A DNA stretch of 64,000 nucleotides from Reyranella sp. (GTDB lineage Bacteria; Pseudomonadota; Alphaproteobacteria; Reyranellales; Reyranellaceae), in NCBI RefSeq assembly GCF_004296935.1, contig NZ_SCVH01000106.1, positions 1 to 64,000 on the forward strand, read 5' to 3'. The notes under the pieces are model-generated. The model did not search any database, was not told the DNA's origin, and saw only the letters and a program-made list of their open reading frames with translations. Shown in pieces: positions 44,931 to 54,156 of the stretch. Each line of letters starts with the position of its first letter. The stretch's first letter is position 1. Position numbers and translations under genes: made by a program.

Positions 44931-45530
44931 CTAGTGTTTCTCCCCGGCGTTCGGAGTCCCGATGCCCAGGGAACCCAGTTCACCCTGCACTTCCTCGTCC
45001 TGCGACGGCACCCCGATGGTTTTTGAGATAGTGGCGAGGTCGCCGCGCACCAGCGCCTGGACGCTGCGCAGGAAAGCCAGCACGGTGACGACCAGGAAAA
45101 GAACGAAGCCCGCGAACCAGAACGCCTGGGGCCAGGCCAGCAGGATCCGCAACGGCGTGTTCGACCGGTTCGCGCCGGCCAGATTGTCGAGGAATATCTC
45201 CCCGGCGCGGTCAACGATGGCCAGGACCAGGATCGCGAGGCCGGCGATCGCGATGAGGTCGAGCACCGCCTTTCCCCGCGCGCCGAGATTGCCGTAAAGG
45301 ACGTCGATACGAACGTGCCCGCGCGTCACCATCACGTGAGCCAGCGACCATGACGTGCCGATGGCAAAAAGATATGCCGCGATCTCGTCGGAGCCCGAGA
45401 ACGCAAAGGCCAGCAGCTTGCGGCTGATCACTTCCACGGTCACGACGACGGCAGCCAGCAGGATCATGGCGCCGCCGGCCCACGCTCCCCAGAGGGCGGC
45501 GACCGATGCGCCGCGCCATAGACGTTCCAT
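44931..45530 (-). CDS. dctQ: TRAP transporter small permease
   Basis: 199 aa with four membrane segments, DctQ type: VVTVEVISRKLLAFAFSGSDEIAAYLFAIGTSWSLAHVMVTRGHVRIDVLY is the core pattern. The C-terminal 35 residues are polar and longer than usual. The ATG at 45530 is chosen because homology begins there. It bridges DctP and DctM. Confidence 0.92.
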   Translation of the reverse strand: MERLWRGASVAALWGAWAGGAMILLAAVVVTVEVISRKLLAFAFSGSDEIAAYLFAIGTSWSLAHVMVTRGHVRIDVLYGNLGARGKAVLDLIAIAGLAILVLAIVDRAGEIFLDNLAGANRSNTPLRILLAWPQAFWFAGFVLFLVVTVLAFLRSVQALVRGDLATISKTIGVPSQDEEVQGELGSLGIGTPNAGEKH

Positions 45531-45565
45531 GCTTGCTTTCCGAGGGACGGAGACCCCTGTGCCGT

Positions 45566-46630
45566 TCAGTTTGCCTTGGCCGTAAGGCCGTAGCGCTTGC
45601 CAACAATCTCGGTCCACTTGGCGGCGCATTCCGCGCCACACCGCTTGGCCCACTCGGGCAAGACGACCTCGTTGAGGGCCTTCTTGACGGCGGCGCGATC
45701 GGCGTCCGAGGGGGTCACGAGCTTCAGCTTCGCCGCGGGACCGAGGGAGCACGGGCCGTTGCCGGTGTCGCAGGCGATGCCTTCCTTTGTGTCCGCCTCG
45801 ACGCTTGCCCAGGATGCTTCTTCGAGCTTCTTGAACTGGCCGATCATGAAATCCTGGGTTGGCTTGGAGAGCTTGTTCCAGCTGTTGAGGTTCACGGCCA
45901 CGAAGCCGGCCGTATAGCCCAGTGACACATCGACGACGGACTTCACCACCTCGGGCCACTTCGCCTGGTATCCCGGCAGCGTGCCGGTGATGCCACAGTC
46001 GACCACGCCCTTTTCGAGCGCCGGCACCACTTCGCCGAACGGAATGGTCACCGCAGAGCCACCCAGCGCCTTGACCAGGTCGGACTGGGAAACGCCCTGC
46101 ACGCGCACCTTCTTGCCCTTGAGATCAGCCAGGCTGGAGATTTCGTCGCGGCAGAAGAAGACCTGCTGAGGGAAGGCGAACGTCGACATGATCTGCGCGC
46201 CGAACTTGTCCCGCATGGTCTTCTGCATCTCGGGCAGCCAGGCGTTCAGGATCTCGCGCTGCTGCGCGACACTGGTCGCCACACCCGACAGATCCGACGC
46301 CTCGAAAATGGCGGCGCCATCGTCGACATAGATCGGAAGCGCGTGCGCCACGTCATAGACGCCGGTCTTCAGCAGCCGCAAAACCTCGGTGCCTTTGAGG
46401 TTGAGTTCGGTGATCGATTTGATGTTGCCGGTCAGCTTGCCGCCCGAAGCCGCACCGAGCTGCTCGTTCCAGAAAGGCGCCTCGACCTTCTTGAAAATGT
46501 TGAGGAAGTTCCACGTGCCGATCACGTTGAATTTCTTGGTGTCGAGGTTGGCCGGTGCCTGGGCCGCTGCAATGCCGCTACCGCCGACAACCAACGCTGT
46601 CGCCACTCCGAGAATTGCCGTGAATTTCAT
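45566..46630 (-). CDS. dctP: TRAP transporter substrate-binding protein
   Basis: 354 aa periplasmic receptor with a Sec signal (MKFTAILGVATALVVGGSGIAAAQA). Landmarks: LKGKKVRVQGVSQSDLVKALGGSAVTIPFGEVVPALEKGVVDCGITG, with the Arg in KKVRVQ that clamps the ligand carboxylate. Several Cys in the C-terminal half are unusual for the family. It starts a dctP-dctQ-dctM operon; the amidase gene just upstream may supply or use the same substrate. Confidence 0.93.
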   Translation of the reverse strand: MKFTAILGVATALVVGGSGIAAAQAPANLDTKKFNVIGTWNFLNIFKKVEAPFWNEQLGAASGGKLTGNIKSITELNLKGTEVLRLLKTGVYDVAHALPIYVDDGAAIFEASDLSGVATSVAQQREILNAWLPEMQKTMRDKFGAQIMSTFAFPQQVFFCRDEISSLADLKGKKVRVQGVSQSDLVKALGGSAVTIPFGEVVPALEKGVVDCGITGTLPGYQAKWPEVVKSVVDVSLGYTAGFVAVNLNSWNKLSKPTQDFMIGQFKKLEEASWASVEADTKEGIACDTGNGPCSLGPAAKLKLVTPSDADRAAVKKALNEVVLPEWAKRCGAECAAKWTEIVGKRYGLTAKAN

Positions 46631-46769
46631 AAGTGCCTCCCTTTATACTTTCCCCGTGGCGCTGGGTTGTTTTCGAACAACTCTCCCAGGCGCGATCCTT
46701 TTTGAGAGCGCGGACGCTAGCATTCCACCGGGTTCCGGGGAAGTCGTCGTCGGCGAAGGCATCAATTGA

Positions 46770-48203
46770 TCAGAGCGCCGGCGGACGGTGCTGTGCCCAG
46801 GGGCGCGCCTGCTCGAGCAGCGCGCCGAGCCGCAGTACGTCGGTCTCGCTCGCCCACTTGCCGATGATCTGCACCGAGGTCGGCAGCCCGTCCGCGCCGA
46901 AGCCCGACGGCACGGCCATCGCCGGATGGCCGGTGAGGTTGAACGGGTATTGGTATGACGTCCAACCCTGCCGCGTGATGCCGCACTTCACGCCGTCGAT
47001 CATGACCTCGTCGTTGGCGGCGTCGTGCGTCACGTCGAGCGCGGTGCGCGCATTGGTCGGGCTCACCAGGAAGTCGTAGCGCTCGAACAGCGACTGGATC
47101 TTGCGGAACAGGACCGTGCGCGCGAACTGGGCGTTACGGAAGTCGGCGAGGGTGAACTTGGCGCCGCGGTCCATGAAGGCGAGCGTCACCGGGTCCATCT
47201 GGTTCTGCCACTTGGGCAGGTATTGGGCGCAGGTCACCGCGAAGCCGGCCTGATAGAGCACGCGGCCCTCGTACTCGATCCAGTCGATCCTGTCGGTGAC
47301 TTGCTCGACCTCGGCGCCCATGTCGCGCCAGGCGTCGAGCGCCTGCAGGGTGTTCGAGCACACGTCGGCGGCGAGGCGCGGATTGGCCATCAGCTCGATG
47401 TAGCCGATGCGCACGCCCGAGAGATCCTCGCCCGCGAGCTCGGGCGACATCGGTTGCGGCGTCGCGCCGAGGCTCCAGGGGTCCTTGGATGACGGCCCCG
47501 CGAGGACGCCGTGCATGACGGCGGCGTCGGTGACGGTGCGGGCGAGGGGCCCCGCGAAGATGTTGTTGCCGAAGGCATCGCGCGAAGTGTCGTAGGGCAC
47601 GATGCCGAGTGTGGCCTTGAGCCCGACCAGGCCCGAGCAGGAGGCAGGACCGCGCGTCGAGCCCGCGCCGTCGGTGGCGAGCGACAGCGGGCCGAGACCG
47701 GCCGCCACGGCGGATGCGCCGCCGCCGCTGGAGCCGCCCGGCGTGCGGTCGAGGTTCCAGGGATTGCGTGTGGCGCCAAACGACGGCCCGTCGGTCAGTC
47801 CCTTGACGCCGAACTCCGGGCTGTTTGCCTTGCCGACGATGATGGCGCCGGCCGCCTTGAGGCGCGCCACGGTGATGTCGTCGGACGCGGCCGGCGGATT
47901 GTCGGCGAAGATCGCCGAGCCATGCCGGGTCGGCACGCCCTCGACGTCGAGCAGGTCCTTGATGCTGATCGGCACGCCGTGCAGCGGCCCGAGCTTCTCG
48001 CCCCGGGACACCGCCTCCTCGGCCTTCTTCGCGTCGCGCCGGGCGGCGTCGGCCGTGACCTCGCGGAAGCAGTTGAGCTTGGGATTTGCGCGCTCGATCG
48101 CCTTCAGCACGGTGTCGACATACTCGACAGGCGAAAGCTTCCTGGCGCGGATGAGGGCGGCGGCCTTAACGGCCGGGGTGAAAAGAAGATCGGTGTCGCT
48201 CAT
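46770..48203 (-). CDS. Amidase (amidase signature family)
   Basis: 477 aa AS-family hydrolase. The Ser-cisSer-Lys triad is seen as Lys in SIKDLLDVEGVPT, cis-Ser in PGGSSGGGASAVAAG and the nucleophile Ser in TDGAGSTRGPAS. Substrate unknown (aryl or alkyl amides). The ATG at 48203 gives the standard MSDTDLLFTPAVKAAALI start. It is divergent from the TauE gene and 139 bp from dctP. Confidence 0.93.
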   Translation of the reverse strand: MSDTDLLFTPAVKAAALIRARKLSPVEYVDTVLKAIERANPKLNCFREVTADAARRDAKKAEEAVSRGEKLGPLHGVPISIKDLLDVEGVPTRHGSAIFADNPPAASDDITVARLKAAGAIIVGKANSPEFGVKGLTDGPSFGATRNPWNLDRTPGGSSGGGASAVAAGLGPLSLATDGAGSTRGPASCSGLVGLKATLGIVPYDTSRDAFGNNIFAGPLARTVTDAAVMHGVLAGPSSKDPWSLGATPQPMSPELAGEDLSGVRIGYIELMANPRLAADVCSNTLQALDAWRDMGAEVEQVTDRIDWIEYEGRVLYQAGFAVTCAQYLPKWQNQMDPVTLAFMDRGAKFTLADFRNAQFARTVLFRKIQSLFERYDFLVSPTNARTALDVTHDAANDEVMIDGVKCGITRQGWTSYQYPFNLTGHPAMAVPSGFGADGLPTSVQIIGKWASETDVLRLGALLEQARPWAQHRPPAL

Positions 48204-48261
48204 GGTCTGCACCCTATCGATCCTCGACACATTCTGCCATGCGCGCTACCCAGCGTGCGAA

Positions 48262-49017
48262 ATGTTCTCCCTGCCTATCCTGGCCGCACTCGCGGTCGTG
48301 GCTGCCGTGACCTCGTTCATTTCCGGCATCTTCGGCATGGCGGGCGGGATGCTGCTGATCGGCTTCCTGCTGGTCCTGCTGCCGGTGCCGGTCGCCATGG
48401 TGTTCCATGGCGTCATCCAGATCGCGGCCAACGGCTGGCGTGCCTGGCTGTGGCGCCACCATGTAAAATGGAGCGTCGTGCTGCAGTTCGGCGCCGGCGC
48501 CGCGGCCTCGCTGCTAGTGTTCTCCTTCTTCGATTTCGTGCCTGACAAGGCGCTGGTGCTGGTGGCGGTCGGGGTGACGCCGTTCATTGCGCTGGCGGTG
48601 CCGAAGCGCATCGCCCCCAACATCGAGGCGCCGGGCCAGGCGTTCCTGGCCGGCGCCATCGGCGGGGCCATCCAGCTGGTGTCGGGCGTCACCGGACCGC
48701 TGCTCGACATCTTCTATGTCCGCACCGGCATGACCCGGCAGGTCAATGTCGCCACCAAGGCCGCCGCCCAGGTGCTGGGACATCTCACCAAAGTCGTTTA
48801 TTTCGCCGTCCTGATCGACGACCCGGCCGGGCGCGACCTCGAACAGTGGCTGGTGATGGCCTATGCTGCTGCCTTCGCCGTGTTCGGCACCACGCTCTCG
48901 CGCCGTTTCCTCGACCGCATGTCGGACAAGCAATTCTACCACTGGACGCGGCGGGTCATCCTGGCGTTGGGCGCGGTCTATATCGCGCAGGGGATTTGGC
49001 GGATGGTGCACGCATGA
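48262..49017 (+). CDS. TSUP (TauE/SafE) sulfite/organosulfur exporter
   Basis: 251 aa integral membrane protein, about 7-8 segments, of the TSUP family. SGIFGMAGGMLLIGFLL and GAIGGAIQLVSGVTGPLLDIFYV are the two repeated family motifs. It may export sulfite, sulfoacetate or other small anions. ATG at 48262; its stop overlaps the next small gene (ATGA). Confidence 0.9.
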   Translation: MFSLPILAALAVVAAVTSFISGIFGMAGGMLLIGFLLVLLPVPVAMVFHGVIQIAANGWRAWLWRHHVKWSVVLQFGAGAAASLLVFSFFDFVPDKALVLVAVGVTPFIALAVPKRIAPNIEAPGQAFLAGAIGGAIQLVSGVTGPLLDIFYVRTGMTRQVNVATKAAAQVLGHLTKVVYFAVLIDDPAGRDLEQWLVMAYAAAFAVFGTTLSRRFLDRMSDKQFYHWTRRVILALGAVYIAQGIWRMVHA

Positions 49018-49214
49018 CGGATGTTAAGGCAGAAGTACGGGCGCTGCTCGACCGCCTGCCCGAGGATTGCTCCTACACCGACGTGCAGCGCGGCATTGCC
49101 ATGCTGATGTGGCCCAAACGCCGCGACGGCAGCCTCGCGCCGCCAGAGCGCGTGGATCCGGAAGAAGTGAAGCGCCGCCTGCGCGAATGGATGAAATCGG
49201 AGAAGGACAAATGA
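49014..49214 (+). CDS. Small hypothetical protein coupled to TauE and an enoyl-CoA hydratase
   Basis: 66 aa, charged, helical (VKAEVRALLDRLPEDCSYTDVQRGIAMLMWPKR ... EEVKRRLREWMKSEK). It overlaps both neighbours by ATGA, so three genes are translationally coupled. The LLDRLPEDCSYTDVQ part resembles the N-terminus of small antitoxin-like proteins seen beside RelE-type genes, but no toxin follows. Function unknown. Confidence 0.6.
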   Translation: MTDVKAEVRALLDRLPEDCSYTDVQRGIAMLMWPKRRDGSLAPPERVDPEEVKRRLREWMKSEKDK

Positions 49215-50014
49215 AGGACCGCGTCTCGATCGACCTCAAGGACGGCGTGGCCGACGTCCGCCTGATCCGCGCCGACAAGATGAACGCGCTCGATCCCGCG
49301 ATGTTCGAGGGCATCATCGAGGCGGGCGCCAGGCTCGCCGACATGAAGGGGCTGCGCTGCGTCGTGCTGTCGGGCGAGGGCAAGGCCTTCTGCGCCGGCC
49401 TCGACATGGGAAGTTTTGCGGCGATGAAACAGGACGGTGACGCGGTGCCGGGCGTGCGCGACCTCACCAAGCGCACCCACGGCATCGCCAATCGGCCGCA
49501 GCAGTGCGCCTGGCTGTGGCGCGAGCTGCCGGTGCCGGTGATCGCCGCCGTCCATGGCGTGGCCTTCGGCGGCGGCTTCCAGATCGCGCTGGGACCGGAC
49601 ATCCGATACGCCACCGCCGACACGCGCTTCTCGGTGATGGAGATCAAGTGGGGCTTGGTGCCCGATCTCGCCGGCACGCAGCTCATGCGCCATCTCGCGC
49701 GCGAGGACGTGGTGCGCGAGCTCACCTATACCGGCCGCATCTTCAATGGCATCGAGGCGCAGCAGATGGGCTTCGTCACCCGTGTGGTCGACGATCCGCG
49801 CGCCTCGGCGCTCGAAACGGCCCGGGAAATCGCCTCCAAGAGCCCTGACGCGATGCGGGCGAACAAGCGGCTGCTGAACGCCGCGGTCGCGACCGACGCG
49901 GCGTCGGGCCTGATGATGGAGTCGGTCGAACAGCAGAAGCTGATCGGCTCGCCCAACCAGCTCGAAGCCATCATGTCGAACCTGCAGAAGCGCGCCGCCA
50001 ACTACAAGGACTGA
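49211..50014 (+). CDS. Enoyl-CoA hydratase/isomerase (crotonase) family protein
   Basis: 267 aa crotonase fold. Oxyanion-hole segments SGEGKAFCAGLDM and AAVHGVAFGGGFQIALGPDIRYATADTRFSVMEIKWGLVPDLAGTQ are clear. The second acid expected for hydration is present as Asp in LVPDLAGTQ rather than Glu, so the reaction (hydration, isomerisation or other) is open. The start is coupled to the small gene upstream; the reductase gene follows 4 bp later. Confidence 0.9.
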   Translation: MKDRVSIDLKDGVADVRLIRADKMNALDPAMFEGIIEAGARLADMKGLRCVVLSGEGKAFCAGLDMGSFAAMKQDGDAVPGVRDLTKRTHGIANRPQQCAWLWRELPVPVIAAVHGVAFGGGFQIALGPDIRYATADTRFSVMEIKWGLVPDLAGTQLMRHLAREDVVRELTYTGRIFNGIEAQQMGFVTRVVDDPRASALETAREIASKSPDAMRANKRLLNAAVATDAASGLMMESVEQQKLIGSPNQLEAIMSNLQKRAANYKD

Positions 50015-50018
50015 CGCC

Positions 50019-51011
50019 ATGAACCGCCAATGGCTCTACGCCAAGCAGCCCCAGGGCAAAATTGCCGCCGACACCTTCCAGTGGACGGAGACGGCGATCC
50101 CGGTGCCGAACGAGGGTGAGGCGCTGGTGCGCACGCGCATGCTCTCGCTCGATCCTGCCAACCGCGCCTGGATGATGGGCAAGACCTATCGTGATGCGCT
50201 CGAACCCGGTCAGGTGATGAGCGGCTTCACGATCGGCGAGGTGGTCGACTCGAAGGCGCCGGGCCTGGCGAAGGGCGACATCGTCGAAGGCGACTGGGGC
50301 TGGCAGGATTACGCGGCGCTGCCGTCGCGGCGTCTCACCAAGCGCACGACGCAGGTGCCGCTCGAACTCCTGATCGGGCCGCTCAGCGTCACCGGTCTCA
50401 CGGCCTATTTCGGCCTGCTGGAAGTGGGCCAGCCCAAGCCCGGCGACACGGTGCTGGTCTCGGCGGCGGCCGGCGCGGTCGGCACCATGGTGGGCCAGAT
50501 CGCCAAGCTCGCGGGCTGCCGCGTCGTCGGCACCGCGGGCGGGCAGGACAAATGCGACTGGCTGGTGCGCGAGCTCGGCTTCGATGCGGCGGTCGACTAC
50601 AAGGCGGGCGGCGTGCGACGGGCGCTGGCGGCGGCGTGTCCCGCCGGCATCGACGTCTATTTTGACAACACCGGCGGCGCGGTGCTGGACGCAGCCCTTT
50701 CGTTGATGAACTTGCGCGGCCGCATCGCCTGTTGTGGCAACGTCTCGCAATACGACGTCGACAAGCCCGCGCCCGGCCCGATGGCGGTGCCGGGGCTGGT
50801 CGTGACCAAGCGGCTGCGCATGGAAGGCTTCATCGTCATGGATTTTTATGATCGCCGCACCGAAGCCGAGCAGCGGCTGGCGCGCTGGGTTGCCGAGGGC
50901 AAGATCAAGGCCATCGTCGATATCGTCGACGGTCTCGACAAGGCGCCGGAGGCGCTGATCGGCCTGTTCGAAGGCAGGAACCGCGGCAAGATGGCAGTGA
51001 GGGTGATCTGA
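50019..51011 (+). CDS. NADP-dependent medium-chain reductase (CurA/PTGR-like)
   Basis: 330 aa zinc-free MDR enzyme of the leukotriene B4/prostaglandin reductase group. The N-terminus MNRQWLYAKQPQGKI and the LSLDPANRAWM segment are typical, the NADP Rossmann is VSAAAGAVGTMVGQIAKLAGCRVVGTAGG, and GFIVMDFYDR marks the family. Such enzymes reduce alpha,beta-unsaturated ketones. It lies in a + strand run of TauE, small protein, crotonase, this enzyme and a GST. Confidence 0.92.
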   Translation: MNRQWLYAKQPQGKIAADTFQWTETAIPVPNEGEALVRTRMLSLDPANRAWMMGKTYRDALEPGQVMSGFTIGEVVDSKAPGLAKGDIVEGDWGWQDYAALPSRRLTKRTTQVPLELLIGPLSVTGLTAYFGLLEVGQPKPGDTVLVSAAAGAVGTMVGQIAKLAGCRVVGTAGGQDKCDWLVRELGFDAAVDYKAGGVRRALAAACPAGIDVYFDNTGGAVLDAALSLMNLRGRIACCGNVSQYDVDKPAPGPMAVPGLVVTKRLRMEGFIVMDFYDRRTEAEQRLARWVAEGKIKAIVDIVDGLDKAPEALIGLFEGRNRGKMAVRVI

Positions 51012-51013
51012 CC

Positions 51014-51667
51014 ATGGCGCTGGTTCTCCATGCCCATCCCTTCTCGTCGTACTGCCAGAAGGTGCTGATCGCACTCTATGAGAACGACACGCCTTTCACG
51101 TTGCGCCTGCTGACCGACGCCGACTCCTTTGCGGAACTGGCGAAGCTCTGGCCGTTGCGGCTGATGCCGGTGCTCACCGATGGCGACGAAGTCGTGCGCG
51201 AGGCCAGTATCATCATAGAACATCTGATGCTGCGTCATCCTGGGCCGGCGCGTCTGATCCCGCAGGATCCCGCGGCGGCGCTAAAAGTGCGCTTCCTCGA
51301 TCGCGTCTTCGACAACTACGTCATGGGTCCGATGCAGAGGGTGGTCGGCGACGCGCTGCGTGACGCCGGCGAGCGCGATCCCAAGAGCGTGGCCGACGCC
51401 AAGGCGCGGCTCGACCAGTCATACGAATGGCTCGATGGCGAATTGAAGGGGCGGACCTGGGCCGCGGGTGAGGCTTTTACACTGGCCGACTGCGCGGCGG
51501 CGCCGTCGCTCTTCTATGCCGATTGGGTGCACCCGATCGGCGAACGGTTCGGCAGCCTTCGTGCTTATCGCGCGCGGCTGCTCAAGCGGCCGTCCTTCGC
51601 GCGCGCTGTCGAGGAAGCACGGCCCTATCGCTCGTTCTTCCCGCCCGGCGCACCCGACAGGGACTAG
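51014..51667 (+). CDS. Glutathione S-transferase family protein
   Basis: 217 aa. Thioredoxin-like N-terminal domain (LVLHAHPFSSYCQKVLIALYEN, the P-F-S-x-Y-C site) and an all-helical C-terminal domain with GEAFTLADCAAAPSLFYADWV. It starts 2 bp after the reductase, so they are co-transcribed. Conjugation or isomerisation of an electrophile produced or consumed by the neighbouring enzymes is plausible. It overlaps the convergent crotonase by 4 bp. Confidence 0.92.
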   Translation: MALVLHAHPFSSYCQKVLIALYENDTPFTLRLLTDADSFAELAKLWPLRLMPVLTDGDEVVREASIIIEHLMLRHPGPARLIPQDPAAALKVRFLDRVFDNYVMGPMQRVVGDALRDAGERDPKSVADAKARLDQSYEWLDGELKGRTWAAGEAFTLADCAAAPSLFYADWVHPIGERFGSLRAYRARLLKRPSFARAVEEARPYRSFFPPGAPDRD

Positions 51668-52476
51668 CAGCCGGCAAACTTCGGCTTCCGTTTCTCCACG
51701 AAGGCCTGCACCGCTTCCTTGTGGTCGGCGGTACGCGAGGCCGATACCAGACGCTCGGCTTCGCGATAGTGGGCGGTCGCGTAGTCGATATGCAACGCGT
51801 CGTCGAGATTGTCCTTGATGAGGCGCAGCGCGACCCGCGGACCGTCGGCCAGCGATTTGGCGAAAGCAAAGGCTTCTTCCGGGAGCCTGGCGTCGTCGAC
51901 CACGCGATTGAAGAGTCCGATGCGCTCTCCGCGTTCGGCGTCAACCTTCTCCGAGGTCAGCATCAGCTCGCGCGCCCGCATCGGGCCGACCGTACGCGTC
52001 AGCAGCCAGGCGATGCCGTAGTCGCCCGACAGGCCGATCCTGGCGTAACCGGTGGTGCCGAAGGCCGACTTGGCGGCGATGCGGATGTCGCAGGCGAGCG
52101 CGATGGCGAGGCCCGCGCCCGCCGCCGCACCGGGCAGGGCGGCGATGGTGGGCTTGCGTACGGCAGCCAGCGCGCCGGTGAGATGGGTCTGCCGCCAGCG
52201 CAAGTCGGCGAGGCGTTCCTCGTAGCTCATCTGGCCGCGCGGCCCGCGGCCGCCCATGCCCTTCACGTCGCCGCCGCTGCAGAAGGCGGTGCCGGCGCCC
52301 GTGATCAGCAGGGCGCCGACATCGGGATCGTCGCCGCGCGCCTTGATCTGGTTGCGCAGCGCCTCGGTGAGGGCGGGCGACATGGCGTTGCGCGCTTCGG
52401 GGCGATTGAGCGTGATCAGGGCGACGCCGCCCTGCACGTTGCACAAGAGTTCGGTTGTGCCTGTATCGATATCCAT
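51664..52476 (-). CDS. Enoyl-CoA hydratase/isomerase family protein
   Basis: 270 aa crotonase fold: LITLNRPEARNAMSPAL, GAGTAFCSGGDVKGM and AALPGAAAGAGLAIALACDIRIAAKSAFGTTGYARIGLSGDYG. It resembles the PaaG/2-(1,2-epoxyphenylacetyl)-CoA isomerase branch, with the GDYG acid. The ATG at 52476 begins homology; the open frame upstream overlaps the divergent epoxide hydrolase. Its divergent neighbour starts 30 bp away. Confidence 0.9.
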   Translation of the reverse strand: MDIDTGTTELLCNVQGGVALITLNRPEARNAMSPALTEALRNQIKARGDDPDVGALLITGAGTAFCSGGDVKGMGGRGPRGQMSYEERLADLRWRQTHLTGALAAVRKPTIAALPGAAAGAGLAIALACDIRIAAKSAFGTTGYARIGLSGDYGIAWLLTRTVGPMRARELMLTSEKVDAERGERIGLFNRVVDDARLPEEAFAFAKSLADGPRVALRLIKDNLDDALHIDYATAHYREAERLVSASRTADHKEAVQAFVEKRKPKFAGC

Positions 52477-52506
52477 GGGACGCTCCGCCAATTCTCGAGG
52501 TTGCGC

Positions 52507-53532
52507 ATGACATTCCCGGTCACCGAACACACCGTCAAGACCGCCCGTCACACCACGGGCTATCTCGCCTGCGGAGCGGAAGATGCCCCGCTCCTGATTT
52601 TCGTTCACGGCTGGCCGGAGCTGTCGCTGTCGTGGCGGCACCAGTTGCCGGCTTTCGCAGCGCTCGGCTTCCGCTGCATCGCGCCCGACATGCGCGGCTA
52701 TGGTCGTTCGAGCACCTACACGCGCCATGAGGATTTCGCCCAGGAACTCATCGTCGCCGACATGCTGGAACTGCTGGCGGCGCTCGGTCGCGACAAGGCG
52801 GTTTGGATCGGCCACGACTGGGGCAGCCCCGTAGTGTGGAATATCGCCAGCCACCACCCGGAGAAGACTGTCGGCGTGGCGAGCCTCTGCGTGCCCTATC
52901 TCGCGTCGGGCTTCACGCTCGACACGGTCGTGCCGCTGGTTGACCGCAAGGTCTATCCCGAGGCGGAGTATCCTGTCGGCCAGTGGGACTACCAGTGCTT
53001 CTACGAGGAGAGCTTCGACAAGGCGTGCAAGGGCTTCGAAGGCAACATCCGCAATGTCGTGAAGGCGCTGTTCCGCAAGGGCGATCCCAAGGCAATCGGC
53101 AAGCCCGGCCGCACGGCCTCGATCCGCAAGACCGGCGGCTGGTTCGGCGGCGGCGCCTGCCCTGACGTGCCGCGCGATGGCGACGTCATCACCGAAGCCG
53201 ACATGGAAGCCTATACCGCTGCGCTGACGCGCAACGGCTTCTTCGGGCCGGATTCTTGGTACATGAACCACAAGGCCAACGGCACCTATTCGGCGACATC
53301 GAAGAACGGCGGCAAGCTTGCGATGCCGGTGCTTTTCCTGCACGGAGCCTACGACACAACCTGCGAGACGATGCATTCCCGACTCGCCGACCCGATGCGT
53401 CGCGATTGCGCCGATCTCACCGAAGTCGTGGTGAACTCTGGGCACTGGATGGCGCAGGAGCAGCCCGTCGCGGTGAATGCGGCGCTGGCAAAATGGCTGG
53501 CGGCCAAGCTGCCGGACTACTGGAAGATTTAG
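52507..53532 (+). CDS. Epoxide hydrolase (alpha/beta hydrolase)
   Basis: 341 aa soluble epoxide hydrolase type. HGWPE (34-38) supplies the oxyanion hole, the nucleophile Asp104 sits in GHDWGS, a cap domain with Tyr residues (YQCFYEE, YMNHK) provides the proton donors, and the catalytic Asp and His are in LHGAYDTTC and SGHWMAQEQP. It opens epoxides to diols and is divergent from a crotonase. Confidence 0.92.
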   Translation: MTFPVTEHTVKTARHTTGYLACGAEDAPLLIFVHGWPELSLSWRHQLPAFAALGFRCIAPDMRGYGRSSTYTRHEDFAQELIVADMLELLAALGRDKAVWIGHDWGSPVVWNIASHHPEKTVGVASLCVPYLASGFTLDTVVPLVDRKVYPEAEYPVGQWDYQCFYEESFDKACKGFEGNIRNVVKALFRKGDPKAIGKPGRTASIRKTGGWFGGGACPDVPRDGDVITEADMEAYTAALTRNGFFGPDSWYMNHKANGTYSATSKNGGKLAMPVLFLHGAYDTTCETMHSRLADPMRRDCADLTEVVVNSGHWMAQEQPVAVNAALAKWLAAKLPDYWKI

Positions 53533-53637
53533 CAGGCGCTGGGAACCTCGGCCGGGGCTCCGCGTTGTTGCCTTCGCCCAGCCATCGCCCGGCCATAAAG
53601 CGGGAGCTTGCTGGTGAGCCTTCCAGGAGGATCTCCC

Positions 53638-54156
53638 ATGCGAACAGCCCCGATTGCCTTCTTCGTCCTTCTTTGCGCTGCGCTCGCCTCACCTGCCTTC
53701 GCCCAGAAGGACAAGGACGACAGGCCCGGCCGCGGCGGCCCGCCCGACAAGGCCACGACGGCACCCGGCAAGGGTCAAGGCCAGGGGCAGGCACAAGGTC
53801 AGGGCCAGGGCGGACCACAGGCCGCCGCACCGCAGGTCAACGTCGTCATCAACGACCGCGACCGCAACTCGGTCTACTCTTACTACCGCACGCAGTACGC
53901 TGCCGGTCACTGCCCGCCGGGTCTCGCCAAGAAGAACAACGGCTGCCTGCCGCCGGGCCAAGCCAAGAAACTCTGGGTGATCGGCCAGCCTCTGGCGGCC
54001 GGCATCGTCTTTTATCCGCTACCGGGCGTTCTGCTTGCGCAGCTCTCACCCGCGCCCGCTGGCTATCAGTATGTGCGGGTCGCCAATGACATCCTGATGA
54101 TGGCGATTGGCACACGTCTGATCGCGGGTGCCGTGGCCGATCTCAGCAGCCTCTAG
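53638..54156 (+). CDS. CigR/RcnB-like periplasmic protein
   Basis: 172 aa with a Sec signal (MRTAPIAFFVLLCAALASPAFA). A disordered linker with G-Q-G-Q-A-Q repeats and Asp/Lys/Pro (about 25-72) precedes a C-terminal domain of the RcnB/CigR type: CPPGLAKKNNGCLPPGQAKK, then VFYPLPGVLL, then GYQYVRVANDILMMAIGTRLI. RcnB-like proteins bind metals or the inner face of the membrane; CigR is a virulence-control factor in Salmonella. AGGAGG precedes the ATG. Confidence 0.85.
   Translation: MRTAPIAFFVLLCAALASPAFAQKDKDDRPGRGGPPDKATTAPGKGQGQGQAQGQGQGGPQAAAPQVNVVINDRDRNSVYSYYRTQYAAGHCPPGLAKKNNGCLPPGQAKKLWVIGQPLAAGIVFYPLPGVLLAQLSPAPAGYQYVRVANDILMMAIGTRLIAGAVADLSSL

Noticed and set aside
51664-53445. A 593-codon version of the crotonase gene
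   Set aside because: The upstream half is antisense to the epoxide hydrolase; only the part from the ATG at 52476 has crotonase motifs.
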